Origin: Endomicrobium sp.
GTDB taxonomy: Bacteria; Elusimicrobiota; Endomicrobiia; Endomicrobiales; Endomicrobiaceae
NCBI GenBank assembly: GCA_031262885.1
Contig: JAISGV010000003.1
Coordinates: forward strand, 124,001 to 188,000
Direction: 5' to 3'
DNA: 64,000 bases
The notes under the pieces are model-generated. The model was given only the letters and a program-made list of their open reading frames with translations. It was not told where the DNA came from and did not search any database. Numbering within the stretch: position 1 is the stretch's first letter; each line of letters starts with the position of its first letter. Positions 11,285 to 21,670 of this stretch are shown here, piece by piece. The translations under genes were made by a program, and so were the position numbers.

Positions 11285-12400
11285 ATGAAAGATAAAATAA
11301 AAACACCTTATTATTTAATTTATAAAAATAAACTATTAAAAAATCTTAAAAAAATTGAATATGTAAGAAAGCTATCTGGTGCTAAGGTTTTATTAGCGTT
11401 AAAATGCTTTTCTACATGGTCTGTTTTTAATTTAATAAGTAAGTATATGGATGGCACTACAAGTAGTTCATTCTATGAAGCAAAATTGGGATATGATAAA
11501 TTTGGTAAAGAAACTCATATATTTAGTGTAGCTTTTTCCAAAAGAGAAATAAACTTATTAAAAGAACTTAATGGAAACAAAATAATTTTTAACTCAATTT
11601 CTCAATTAAATATGTTTTATAATAAAGTTAAACATTTTGAAATAGGAGTTAGAATAAATCCAGGTATAAGTTATTCTAGTTTCAATATAGCGGATCCTGC
11701 TAGGCAATTTTCTAGATTAGGGATTGTTTCAAAAAAAAGCATCAAATATATAATAAATAAAATAAATGGTTTAATGTTTCATTATAATTGCGAAAATGAC
11801 AATTTTACTAAATTTAGTGAAATGTTAAATGAGATAGAGCTAAAATATTTTGATATTCTTAATGAAAAAAGAATTAAATGGGTTAGTTTAGGAGGAGGGA
11901 TAAGTTTTACAAATAATCAATATCCTATAAATAAATTTTGTAAAAAATTGAAAGAGTTTAGTAAAAAGTATGATGTTCAAATTTATCTTGAACCAGGAGA
12001 AGCTGTTGTACTTAATAGTTGTGAACTTGTAACTACAGTTTTAGATATTGTAGAAAATATAAAAAAAATTGCAATAGTAGATGCTTCAGTAGAAGCACAT
12101 ATGTTAGATTTATTAATATATAGAGTTTGTGCAGAAATTAGAACAAAACCAGGCAATAATGAATATATAATTGCAGGTAGATCTTGTTTAGCTGGAGATG
12201 TTTTTGGAGAATACCATCTTCTTAATAAATTAAAAATTGGTTCAATTATTAGATTTACTAATGCAGCAAGTTATACAATGGTTAAGAAAAATTGGTTCAA
12301 CGGAGTTAGTATGCCATCAATTGTTGTAAAGGAACTTAATGGACAAATAAGACTTATAAAAGATTTTGTATATAATGATTTTTTAAAAAATTTATCTTAA
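11285..12400 (+). CDS. nspC: Carboxynorspermidine decarboxylase
   Basis: Fold III PLP decarboxylase: LLALKCFSTWSVF, GVRINPGISY, GLMFHYNCEN, LEPGEAVVL, GRSCLAGDVFGEY. Confidence 0.9.
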   Translation: MKDKIKTPYYLIYKNKLLKNLKKIEYVRKLSGAKVLLALKCFSTWSVFNLISKYMDGTTSSSFYEAKLGYDKFGKETHIFSVAFSKREINLLKELNGNKIIFNSISQLNMFYNKVKHFEIGVRINPGISYSSFNIADPARQFSRLGIVSKKSIKYIINKINGLMFHYNCENDNFTKFSEMLNEIELKYFDILNEKRIKWVSLGGGISFTNNQYPINKFCKKLKEFSKKYDVQIYLEPGEAVVLNSCELVTTVLDIVENIKKIAIVDASVEAHMLDLLIYRVCAEIRTKPGNNEYIIAGRSCLAGDVFGEYHLLNKLKIGSIIRFTNAASYTMVKKNWFNGVSMPSIVVKELNGQIRLIKDFVYNDFLKNLS

Positions 12401-12433
12401 AGAAAAATCAAATTGCTAGGAGATTAATAAAAA

Positions 12434-13651
12434 ATGCTAAAAAGAAATGTCCTACTTGTAGGAGCTGGTGGGGTTGCTCATGTTGCTGCTCATAAACTTG
12501 CTCAAAATAATGATTTGTTTGGGAATATATATTTGATTTCTAGATCTCTTAATAATTGTAAAAAAATACTAGACAGTGTAAATAGAAAAAATAGTTACAA
12601 AGATAGTAGTAAAAAAATTTATATTGAAGAAGTTAATGTTTTAAATGTCAAAAAAGTAATTGAAATAATGAAAAAATTTAACATTTCGATTACAGTAAAT
12701 TTAGCATCTGCTTTTTGTAATATGTCAATTTTAGAATCATGTTTAGCTACAGGATCAGCTTATATAGATACAGCAATACATGAAGAACCAGATAAAGTTT
12801 GTGAATCTCCTCCTTGGTATGCAAATTATGAGTGGAAACAAAAATCTAATTGTGCTAAAAATGGAGTAACTGCTATTTTAGGTTCCGGGTTCGATCCTGG
12901 AGTTGTTAATGCTTATGTAGCATATGCAAAAAAACATTTTTTTGATCATATAGAAAATATAGATATCATGGATGTCAATGCTGGAGATCATGGTAAGTTT
13001 TTTGCTACAAATTTCGATCCTGAAATAAATTTCAGAGAATTTGAAAAAGCTTGGGTATGGATTAACAAAAAATGGGTATGTAAACCTGTTCATTCTATTA
13101 AAAAAGAATATGATTTTCCTGTAATAGGAAAACAGACTTTGTATTTAACTGGACATGATGAGATTCATTCTCTTTCAAAAAATTTTGATGCTAAATCAAT
13201 ACGATTTTGGATGGGTTTTAGTGAACATTATATAAATTGTTTCAATGTCTTAAAAAAAATAGGATTATTATCTGAAAAACCTATAAAAACAGCAGAAGGA
13301 GTAGAAGTAGTTCCTTTAAAAGTTGTAAAAGCATGTTTGCCTAATCCTAAAACATTAGCAGCAAATTATACCGGTAAAACTTGCATAGGAGATTTAATAG
13401 TAGGTACTAAAAATCAGCAAAAAAAAGAATGTTTTATATATAATATATGCGATCATAAAGCTTGTTATGAAGAAGTAGAATCTCAAGCTATTAGTTATAC
13501 TGCAGGAGTTCCTGCTGTTGCTGCAGCTATACTTATTGCTAATGGCGTTTGGGATGTCAAAAAAATGGTTAATGTAGAAGAATTAGATCCTGATCCTTAC
13601 TTGGAATTGTTAAATAATATTGGATTATTAACTTATAAAAAAATCTCATAA
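12434..13651 (+). CDS. Carboxynorspermidine dehydrogenase (saccharopine dehydrogenase-like)
   Basis: VLLVGAGGVAHVAAHKLAQN Rossmann motif; AYIDTAIHEEPDK; GSGFDPGVVNAYVAYA; adjacent to nspC. Confidence 0.88.
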   Translation: MLKRNVLLVGAGGVAHVAAHKLAQNNDLFGNIYLISRSLNNCKKILDSVNRKNSYKDSSKKIYIEEVNVLNVKKVIEIMKKFNISITVNLASAFCNMSILESCLATGSAYIDTAIHEEPDKVCESPPWYANYEWKQKSNCAKNGVTAILGSGFDPGVVNAYVAYAKKHFFDHIENIDIMDVNAGDHGKFFATNFDPEINFREFEKAWVWINKKWVCKPVHSIKKEYDFPVIGKQTLYLTGHDEIHSLSKNFDAKSIRFWMGFSEHYINCFNVLKKIGLLSEKPIKTAEGVEVVPLKVVKACLPNPKTLAANYTGKTCIGDLIVGTKNQQKKECFIYNICDHKACYEEVESQAISYTAGVPAVAAAILIANGVWDVKKMVNVEELDPDPYLELLNNIGLLTYKKIS

Positions 13652-13658
13652 TTTAGAG

Positions 13659-14948
13659 GTGAAAATGCTTGTATTTGATAAAAATGGAGAATTATTTCTA
13701 GAACATGTTAAGATTTCAGATATAGCTGAGTTCTATGGAACTAGCACATATATTTATTCTAAAAAAAAAATAATAGATAATTTTTATAGTTATAAAAACT
13801 ATAGCAAGTTTAAAAAAATGATAATTTGTTTTGCTTGTAAAACTAATTCTAATAGATCGATTTTAAATATACTGGCTAGTCTTGGAGCAGGAGCAGATAC
13901 AACTTCAGGAGGAGAAATATATAGATGTATAAATGCTGGGTTTAATCCAAATAAAATAGTTTATGCAGGCGTAGGAAAAACGAAAGATGAAATAGAATAC
14001 GCATTAAAAAATAATATTTTTATGTTTAATGTTGAATCTTTGGAAGAGTTAGAAACAATAGATAATACAGCAGGGAAATTAGGAGTTAAAGCAAGAATTT
14101 CATTTAGAATAAATCCTGACGTTGATCCAGATACTCATTCGTATATAGTAACAGGTAAAAAAGGTACAAAGTTTGGAATACCATATGAAGAAGCTGAAAA
14201 TGCATATTTAATCGCTAATACTAAAAAGAATATAAAAATAGCTGGGATACATTTTCATATAGGTTCTCAAATTACAAACATTAAGCCATTTGAATTAGCT
14301 GCAAAAAAAATAAAAAAAATAGTAGATATTATTGAAAAAAACAAAATAAAAATTAGCTATGTTAATTGTGGAGGAGGTTTAGGAATACAATATTCAAAAA
14401 CATCCGTATCATCAGAAGAAATATTAACTCCTAAACTATTAATCGATACAATGTTTACTATTTTTAATGATAAAACTTTAATTTTTGAACCTGGACGTTC
14501 AATAATGGCAAATGCTGGCTACCTTTTAACTAAAGTTATATATAGAAAAAATATTATTAATAATAATAAAAGATTTATTATAGTTGATGCAGGTATGAAT
14601 GATTTAATTAGACCTGCATTGTATGGAGCTTATCATGATATTATACCTGTAAAAAATCATGGGAACAATTTAAAAAATAACGTTCTAACTGACATTGTGG
14701 GACCAATATGTGAGAATAGTGATTTTATAGGTAAGGATAGAATATTACCTGTTTTATCACAAAATGATCTTTTATTAGTAACATGTGCTGGAGCCTATGG
14801 TTCAGCAATGTCTTCTACATACAATTCTAGACCATTGTTGGCCGAAGTTCTTGTGGATAATGATAGTTTAATATTGATTAGGAAACGTGGGAATTATTCA
14901 GATCTTACTTCAAATGAAATCTATTTAAAAAAGAGAATTAATAAATGA
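13659..14948 (+). CDS. lysA: Diaminopimelate decarboxylase
   Basis: CFACKTNSNRSIL, GADTTSGGEIYRC, FHIGSQITN, GGGLGIQY, EPGRSIMANAGYLLTKV, CAGAYGSAMSSTYNSRPL. Confidence 0.95.
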   Translation: MKMLVFDKNGELFLEHVKISDIAEFYGTSTYIYSKKKIIDNFYSYKNYSKFKKMIICFACKTNSNRSILNILASLGAGADTTSGGEIYRCINAGFNPNKIVYAGVGKTKDEIEYALKNNIFMFNVESLEELETIDNTAGKLGVKARISFRINPDVDPDTHSYIVTGKKGTKFGIPYEEAENAYLIANTKKNIKIAGIHFHIGSQITNIKPFELAAKKIKKIVDIIEKNKIKISYVNCGGGLGIQYSKTSVSSEEILTPKLLIDTMFTIFNDKTLIFEPGRSIMANAGYLLTKVIYRKNIINNNKRFIIVDAGMNDLIRPALYGAYHDIIPVKNHGNNLKNNVLTDIVGPICENSDFIGKDRILPVLSQNDLLLVTCAGAYGSAMSSTYNSRPLLAEVLVDNDSLILIRKRGNYSDLTSNEIYLKKRINK

Positions 14949-15766
14949 ATATAAATTTTACAAAATTAACAGCCGCTGGTAATGATTTTATCGTGATTGA
15001 TAATAGGACTAAATTTATTGTTAAAGATAAATATAATGTTTTAGCAAAACAATTATGTGATAGGAAATATTCAATAGGAGCAGATGGCTTAATATTATTA
15101 GAAAATAGCAATATAAGTAATTTTAAGATGGTATATTTCAATTCTGATGGTTCTCATGCTTGTATGTGTGGCAACGGAGGAAGAGCTATAGCAAAATTTG
15201 CATATGATATCAATATTGTTGATCAAAACATGAATTTTGAAACAGATGCAGGAATCATAAAAGCGTCAATTTTACCTAACAATAAAGTTAAATTATATTT
15301 ATATGACCCTAAAAATTTAAGACAAAATATAAATATTTTAATAAAAAATAAAAAAATAATATTAGATTTTATAGATACAGGAGTACCTCATGCAGTAATG
15401 TTTGTAAATGACATTAAAAATGTTGATGTTTTTAATTTAGGACAATCAATTAGATTACATGAAACATTTAATAATTGTAATGGCACTAATGTTAATTTTG
15501 TAAAAGTCTCACAGGATAACAATGACACCATATTTGTTCGAACATACGAAAGAGGAGTAGAAAATGAAACTTTGGCATGTGGAACTGGAGTAATAGCTTC
15601 TAGTATAATTTCAGTCATTAAAGGATTTGTTAATTCTCCAGTAACTGTAATAACAAAAAATAATGATATATTAAAAGTATCCTTTAATCATAACGATAAT
15701 ATAATAAAGGCTGTTGCATTAGAAGGGCCTGCTTTTATTGTATTTAAAGGTATTATTAAAATATAA
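14945..15766 (+). CDS. dapF: Diaminopimelate epimerase
   Basis: FTKLTAAGNDFIVID, MCGNGGRAIAKFA, RTYERGVENETLACGTG. Confidence 0.95.
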   Translation: MNINFTKLTAAGNDFIVIDNRTKFIVKDKYNVLAKQLCDRKYSIGADGLILLENSNISNFKMVYFNSDGSHACMCGNGGRAIAKFAYDINIVDQNMNFETDAGIIKASILPNNKVKLYLYDPKNLRQNINILIKNKKIILDFIDTGVPHAVMFVNDIKNVDVFNLGQSIRLHETFNNCNGTNVNFVKVSQDNNDTIFVRTYERGVENETLACGTGVIASSIISVIKGFVNSPVTVITKNNDILKVSFNHNDNIIKAVALEGPAFIVFKGIIKI

Positions 15767-15778
15767 TGGGGAGGTAGT

Positions 15779-16654
15779 ATGTTTTTTGGTGTATATACAG
15801 CATTGATTACACCGTTTAAGAATAATAAAATTGATTTTCATGCTTTAGATCTTTTACTAGAAAAGCAACTAATCAATGGAGTTCAAGGTATTGTCCCTTG
15901 TGGAACTACAGGAGAGTCAGTAACTTTAGAATACGAAGAATATATCTCTATACTAAAATTTTGTGTAAAGAAAGTCAATAAAAAAATTAAAATTATTGCA
16001 GGTGCAGGATCTAATTGTACATATAAAACTGTTCATTTATCTAAAATAGCTGAGGATTTAGGATGTGATGGCGTTTTGGTTGTATCTCCTTATTATAATA
16101 AGCCAACACAAAAAGGCTTATATTTGCATTTCAAAGCTATAAATGAAGCTATAAACATTCCTATTATAATTTACAATATCCCATCTAGAAGCTCTATTAA
16201 TATTGAGCCTAAAACTATTGCAAAAATATTTAATGATTGTAAAAATGTAGTCGGTATAAAAGAGTCATCTGGTTCATTAAACCAAGTAAATGATATAAAA
16301 TTATTATCTCATAATATAGTTCTTTTTTCAGGAGATGATGCTTTAACATTACCATTACTAGCATTAGGAGGAGTAGGTGTTATTTCAGTATTATCTAACA
16401 TAATTCCAGATAAAATAGTTAAACTTGTTAAGTTTTTTAGAATGGGGAATATTAATGAAGCTATGAGAATTCATTATAATCTGTTACCATTAATAAAAGT
16501 TATGTTTTTAGAAACAAATCCTTTACCAATAAAAACTGCAGCTTCAATACTAGGAATATGCGAAATGGAATTTAGATTGCCAATGTGCAAAATGGAACAT
16601 AACAACAGACTTTATTTAGAGAAAAAGCTAAGAGAATATAAACTTTTAAAATAA
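15779..16654 (+). CDS. dapA: 4-hydroxy-tetrahydrodipicolinate synthase
   Basis: YTALITPF, GIVPCGTTGESVTL, VVSPYYNKPTQKGLYLHF, IIIYNIPSRSS, GIKESSGSL, FSGDDALTLP. Confidence 0.96.
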   Translation: MFFGVYTALITPFKNNKIDFHALDLLLEKQLINGVQGIVPCGTTGESVTLEYEEYISILKFCVKKVNKKIKIIAGAGSNCTYKTVHLSKIAEDLGCDGVLVVSPYYNKPTQKGLYLHFKAINEAINIPIIIYNIPSRSSINIEPKTIAKIFNDCKNVVGIKESSGSLNQVNDIKLLSHNIVLFSGDDALTLPLLALGGVGVISVLSNIIPDKIVKLVKFFRMGNINEAMRIHYNLLPLIKVMFLETNPLPIKTAASILGICEMEFRLPMCKMEHNNRLYLEKKLREYKLLK

Positions 16655-16675
16655 ATAGGAGGTTAAAAAATAATA

Positions 16676-17425
16676 ATGAAAGTAACAATTTGTGGAGCTA
16701 TGGGGAAAATGGGTAGAGCTATTATGGAAGCATCAGAAGTTGATAAAGATATTGAAATATTTGGAGCATTAGATAACAAATCAAAAAATAATAATTGTAT
16801 AAGTTCAATAAAATATTTAGAAAAATTCTTAGTTAAAACAAATGTACTCATAGATTTTACAAATCCAGAAAGCTCTGTAGCCAATGTTGAAATGACAAAA
16901 AAATATTCAGTTCCTACAGTTATTGGAACTACAGGATTTACTTCTGAACAAAAACAGTATATAATTAATGCTTCAAAGGATATTCCAATTGTAATTTCTC
17001 CTAATATGTCGTCAGGGATTAATGTTTTACTTAAAATAGTTGAGTATGTTGCAAAAAAATTACCTGATTATGATAAAGAAATAGTTGAATTGCATCATAA
17101 TAAAAAAAAGGATTCTCCATCTGGTACTGCTATAAAATTGGCTGAAATGATATCAAAGGATCAAGATTTAAATAATATTGCTATATATGGTAGACATTCT
17201 ACTAATTTGGAAAGAAGAAAGAATGAAATTGGTATATTTTCAGTAAGAGCTGGCGATATAATTGGAGATCATACAGTATATTTTGTTGGAACAGGCGAGC
17301 GTTTAGAATTAACTCATAGGGCTCAATCTAGACAAGCTTTCGCAATGGGGGCTATTAAAGCTGCGAAATGGATAATAAACAAAAATCCTGGGCTTTATAG
17401 TATGATAGATGTGTTAAATATATAA
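16676..17425 (+). CDS. dapB: 4-hydroxy-tetrahydrodipicolinate reductase
   Basis: VTICGAMGKMGRAIMEA, VIGTTGFTSEQ, ELHHNKKKDSPSGTA, FAMGAIKAAKWI. Confidence 0.96.
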   Translation: MKVTICGAMGKMGRAIMEASEVDKDIEIFGALDNKSKNNNCISSIKYLEKFLVKTNVLIDFTNPESSVANVEMTKKYSVPTVIGTTGFTSEQKQYIINASKDIPIVISPNMSSGINVLLKIVEYVAKKLPDYDKEIVELHHNKKKDSPSGTAIKLAEMISKDQDLNNIAIYGRHSTNLERRKNEIGIFSVRAGDIIGDHTVYFVGTGERLELTHRAQSRQAFAMGAIKAAKWIINKNPGLYSMIDVLNI

Positions 17426-17450
17426 AATTGGAGGAACATAATATTATATT

Positions 17451-18617
17451 ATGAACATTATTTATAATGAAAAACTAAAAAAATTACCACCTTATTTATT
17501 TATTGAAATAGATAAAAAGCAAAAAGAAGCTTTAAAACAAGGGAGAGATATTATATCTTTTGGGGTAGGAGATCCAGATTTACCAACTCCCGAACATATT
17601 GTAAAGTCATTACAAGATTCAGTAATGAATCCTATGAATCATAAATATCCATTTGGTATGGGATTATTGTCTTATCGAAAAGCAATTATAGATTGGTTTT
17701 CGAATAGATTCAATGTTAATTTAGACATAGATGAGGTCTGTGCTCTTATAGGCTCAAAAGAAGGTATAGCTCATATGCCGTTAGGATTTATTAATCCTGG
17801 AGATGTAGTATTAGTTCCAGAACCTGGTTATCCTGTATATAACACAGGAACAATTTTTAGTGATGGAATACCGTATTATATGCCTTTGACAGAAAAAAAT
17901 AATTTTTTACCAGATTTAGATATAATTCCAGTGAATGTTATAAAGAAAGCAAAAATGATTTTTGTAAATTATCCCAATAATCCAACATCAGCTGTTGCTA
18001 CAAGAACTTTTTATTCTAAACTTGTTGATTTCGCTAAGAAAAATAATATTATTGTAGTATCTGATGCTGCATATTGTGAAATATATTATGATAATAAAAA
18101 TAAACCTTTAAGTTTTTTAGAAATTGATGGAGCCAAAGAGGTTGGAGTAGAATTTCATTCTTTATCTAAAACTTATAATATGACAGGATGGCGTGTAGGT
18201 TGGGTGTGTGGAAATAAAGATATTATTACAGGAATTGCTAAAGTTAAAGATAATTATGATTCAGGAGTTTTTCAAGCAATACAAGAAGCAGCTATTACGG
18301 CTTTATCTTCTTCTCAATCTTGTGTAGAAAACTTTAGAAAAATATATAAAGAACGTAGAGATGTTTTAGTTGCAGGATTAAAAAAACTAAATTGGGATGT
18401 AAAGTTACCTGAATCCACATTTTATGTTTGGGCTAGAATTCCTAAAGGATATACTTCTGCACAAGTCGCTTTGAAACTTTTTGATGAAGCTGCCATAATT
18501 TGCACACCTGGTAATGGAATGGGGATTAGTGGAGAAGGCTATATTAGATTTGCTTTAACAGTTGACATTATAAGAATTAACGAAGCATTGTCTCGTATTC
18601 TAAAAGTAACATGGTAA
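17451..18617 (+). CDS. dapL: LL-diaminopimelate aminotransferase
   Basis: Class I/II aminotransferase: ISFGVGDPDLPTP, PEPGYPVYNTGTIF, NYPNNPTSAVA, HSLSKTYNMTGWRVGW; located in the dap cluster. Confidence 0.92.
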   Translation: MNIIYNEKLKKLPPYLFIEIDKKQKEALKQGRDIISFGVGDPDLPTPEHIVKSLQDSVMNPMNHKYPFGMGLLSYRKAIIDWFSNRFNVNLDIDEVCALIGSKEGIAHMPLGFINPGDVVLVPEPGYPVYNTGTIFSDGIPYYMPLTEKNNFLPDLDIIPVNVIKKAKMIFVNYPNNPTSAVATRTFYSKLVDFAKKNNIIVVSDAAYCEIYYDNKNKPLSFLEIDGAKEVGVEFHSLSKTYNMTGWRVGWVCGNKDIITGIAKVKDNYDSGVFQAIQEAAITALSSSQSCVENFRKIYKERRDVLVAGLKKLNWDVKLPESTFYVWARIPKGYTSAQVALKLFDEAAIICTPGNGMGISGEGYIRFALTVDIIRINEALSRILKVTW

Positions 18618-18620
18618 TAG

Positions 18621-19973
18621 ATGTTAAACAAAGCACATAGAATACATTTGGTAGGTATTGGAGGTATTGGTATGTCTGGATTAGCTAAAATTTTAGCTAA
18701 TCTAGGGTACACAATATCAGGATCTGATTTATGTGATACGTTCACTACTAAATTTTTAAAATCTATAGGGGTAAAAATTTATATAGGCCATGATAGAACT
18801 AATATAAATAATATAGACACTTTAGTTATATCATCAGCTGTTTCTAAAAGCAATGTTGAAGTAAAAGAAGCTTTAAGAAAAAATATTCCTATTATTTATA
18901 GAGCCGACATGTTATCTGAAATTTTATCTTCAAAACGTATAATATCAATTGCAGGGTCTCATGGAAAAACAACAACTACTGCTTTAATTGCAATCGTGTT
19001 ACTATATGCGAATTTTGATCCAACAATATTAGCAGGAGGCATACTAAATAATATTAATACTAATGCGACATTAGGAAATAGTGATTATGCTGTTATTGAA
19101 ACAGATGAATCTGATGGTTCTTTTTTAAAATTTTCTTCATATATTTCAGTTGTAACTAATATAGATAATGATCATTTAGAACATTATGATAATGATATAA
19201 AAAATCTTAAGAAAGCTTTTTTTACATATATTGATCTTGTTTCTAATAACGGAATTTCTATAGTATGTTATGATAATGCTTCAATAAGAGATATATTAAA
19301 AAATAAAAATTTAAAAAATAATGTTACTTATGGAATTTATGGTAATCCAAATGTAAAAGCTGTTAACATTAAAATTGAAAAAGGTTTTACTAGTTTTATA
19401 GTAATTTATAATGGAAAAAGACTAGGAAGTATTATTATTAAAATTTTGGGTTTACATAATATATTAAATGCTCTTGCTGCAATCAGTGTAGGGTTATGTC
19501 TTGATATACCATTTAAAAGTATTTCAAAAGCTATTAAACATTTTTCAGGGGTAAAAAGACGTCTGGAATTTAAAGGGGTAAATAATAAAATTATTGTAAT
19601 TGATGATTATGCTCATCATCCTACAGAAATCAAAAATACTATAAGAGCTATTAAGATTAGGTACCCTACTCGTAGACTTATTGTTTTATTTCAACCTCAT
19701 AGATATACAAGAACTCATAGTTTATTTCAAGAATTTTGCGAAAGTTTTTCTAATGTAGATATGCTAAAAATACTTGATATTTATTCAGCTGGAGAAACTC
19801 CAATAAAAGGAGTTACATCAGATTTATTAGTGAAAAATATAAAATCAAGTGGTTATGTTAGTAAATTTTCTAACTTAGCAGATTTAAAAAAAGTTCTAAT
19901 AGAAGGAGACATAGTTTTAACTATAGGTGCTGGAGATGTATGGAAAATAGGAGAAAAATTGTTAACAATTTAA
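18621..19973 (+). CDS. murC: UDP-N-acetylmuramate--L-alanine ligase
   Basis: HLVGIGGIGMSGLAKIL, AGSHGKTTTTALI, ETDESDGSFL, DDYAHHPTEI, FQPHRYTRT. Confidence 0.97.
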   Translation: MLNKAHRIHLVGIGGIGMSGLAKILANLGYTISGSDLCDTFTTKFLKSIGVKIYIGHDRTNINNIDTLVISSAVSKSNVEVKEALRKNIPIIYRADMLSEILSSKRIISIAGSHGKTTTTALIAIVLLYANFDPTILAGGILNNINTNATLGNSDYAVIETDESDGSFLKFSSYISVVTNIDNDHLEHYDNDIKNLKKAFFTYIDLVSNNGISIVCYDNASIRDILKNKNLKNNVTYGIYGNPNVKAVNIKIEKGFTSFIVIYNGKRLGSIIIKILGLHNILNALAAISVGLCLDIPFKSISKAIKHFSGVKRRLEFKGVNNKIIVIDDYAHHPTEIKNTIRAIKIRYPTRRLIVLFQPHRYTRTHSLFQEFCESFSNVDMLKILDIYSAGETPIKGVTSDLLVKNIKSSGYVSKFSNLADLKKVLIEGDIVLTIGAGDVWKIGEKLLTI

Positions 19974-20869
19974 ATGATATAACAGAAAAATATTTTTTTT
20001 TGAAAAAAATATTTTTAAGTGGTTGTGAAATTTTTAAAAATGATACCTTATCTAATTATTGTTCTTTTGGTATTGGTGGGCCTGCTGATTTTATAGTTAA
20101 AATTCATAATGAAAAGTCTCTAATTACATTTCTAAAATATGCTAATTCTAATTTTTATGTTCTTGGTAAAGGAACTAATGTTCTTTTTTCTGACGAAGGT
20201 TATAGAGGAATTATTGTATTACTAACTGGAGAATTTAAGAAAATTAAAATTTTAAATGACAAAATATTATGTGGAAGTGGTGCTTTATTATCTGAAGTTT
20301 TAAACTTTTCTATTAAAAATAATTTACAAGGGTTAGAGTTTTGTAATGGTATTCCTGGAACTGTGGGAGGTGCAGTATATGGTAATTCAGGAACTAGAAA
20401 TATTTGGTTAAGTTCAGTAATAGAAAATATAGATATTTATAAAAAAAATGAAAAAATACATTTAAATAGAAAAAAAATACCATTTAATTATAGATATAGC
20501 GGGTTGAATAATTGTATAATCTCTGATGTAGTTTTTTCACTAAAAAAAAGTAACTCCAATAAAAATAATAAAACATTAGAGGTTGTTAATAGTACAAATT
20601 ACCGTTTATATTCACAACCTATATTTATGCCAAATGCTGGTAGTATTTTTAAGAATCCTAATAATATGAATGTTGGCAAACTAATTGAATCCATGAACCT
20701 AAAAGGCAAACGTATAGGTGGAGCACAAATATCAGAATTACATGGTAATTTCATTGTTAATACAGGTAAGGCATCGTCAAAAGATGTAATGTTATTAATA
20801 AATTTAATAAAGAAAAAAGCTAGAAAACAATTTAATATAAATCTTGAATTAGAAATAAATATTTTTTAA
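19940..20869 (+). CDS. murB: UDP-N-acetylenolpyruvoylglucosamine reductase
   Basis: NYCSFGIGGPADF, LGKGTNVLFSD, GLEFCNGIPGTVGGAVYGNSG, FMPNAGSIFKNP, GGAQISELHGNFIVN; overlaps the murC end by 34 nt as called. Confidence 0.95.
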   Translation: MENRRKIVNNLNDITEKYFFLKKIFLSGCEIFKNDTLSNYCSFGIGGPADFIVKIHNEKSLITFLKYANSNFYVLGKGTNVLFSDEGYRGIIVLLTGEFKKIKILNDKILCGSGALLSEVLNFSIKNNLQGLEFCNGIPGTVGGAVYGNSGTRNIWLSSVIENIDIYKKNEKIHLNRKKIPFNYRYSGLNNCIISDVVFSLKKSNSNKNNKTLEVVNSTNYRLYSQPIFMPNAGSIFKNPNNMNVGKLIESMNLKGKRIGGAQISELHGNFIVNTGKASSKDVMLLINLIKKKARKQFNINLELEINIF

Positions 20870-20906
20870 TTTGATATTAAATATTGATATATGGAAATAC
20901 TAAATA

Positions 20907-21656
20907 GTGAAGAAAAATAAATATTTATATAATTACTATTATAAAAAAAATAATAATAAATTTTCTAAATTATTTTTTTACACTTTATTTTTTGTTTTTA
21001 TAATATTTTTGATGTATTTTATAACTAATAAAATGAAAGTTGAAAATATAGAAATTTTTGGAACTAAAAATATTTCCAAAGAAGAAATTCAAAAAGTTTT
21101 ACCTTTAAATATAGGAGATAAATTAATAAGTCTCGATTTATTAAATATTGAACATAAGTTAAAACTTTATAAACCTGAATTAAAAGATGTTGTAGTTAGC
21201 AGAGGATGGAAAAAAATCAAAATTCAATTTAAAGAAAGAAAACCTGAAGCATTTTTATTTTACAATAAGATAAAAACAGGAATAGATTTTGATAATGTTA
21301 TGTTTCCTTTATATGGGACTTATAAGAATGTTGTTGTCCCCATTCTTTTTTATCAATCTATGAATGAAAGAATAAAATTAGTAACATTTTTAAAGAACTT
21401 AAAAAACATTGATAGTTCTTTCTTAAAAAAAATACTTCATATAAAGTTGAATAGTTTTGACGAGATGATACTATTAATGCGTAATGGTACTATAATTTTA
21501 TGGGGAACAGAATTAACAATACATTTGCAAGATAAATATTCTAAGTTCATAAAAATTTATAAAGATGCAGAAAGAAGATATTCTAAATTAGACTATATAG
21601 ATATGACTTCTTATTATTGGGGGAAAGCAATAGTTAAACCAGTTAATTATATTTAG
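20907..21656 (+). CDS. ftsQ: Cell division protein FtsQ (POTRA domain)
   Basis: Single N-terminal TM helix, POTRA-like KVENIEIFGTKNISKEEIQKVLPLNIGDKL; between murB and ftsA. Confidence 0.85.
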   Translation: MKKNKYLYNYYYKKNNNKFSKLFFYTLFFVFIIFLMYFITNKMKVENIEIFGTKNISKEEIQKVLPLNIGDKLISLDLLNIEHKLKLYKPELKDVVVSRGWKKIKIQFKERKPEAFLFYNKIKTGIDFDNVMFPLYGTYKNVVVPILFYQSMNERIKLVTFLKNLKNIDSSFLKKILHIKLNSFDEMILLMRNGTIILWGTELTIHLQDKYSKFIKIYKDAERRYSKLDYIDMTSYYWGKAIVKPVNYI

Positions 21657-21670
21657 TTAGGGGTTACAGA

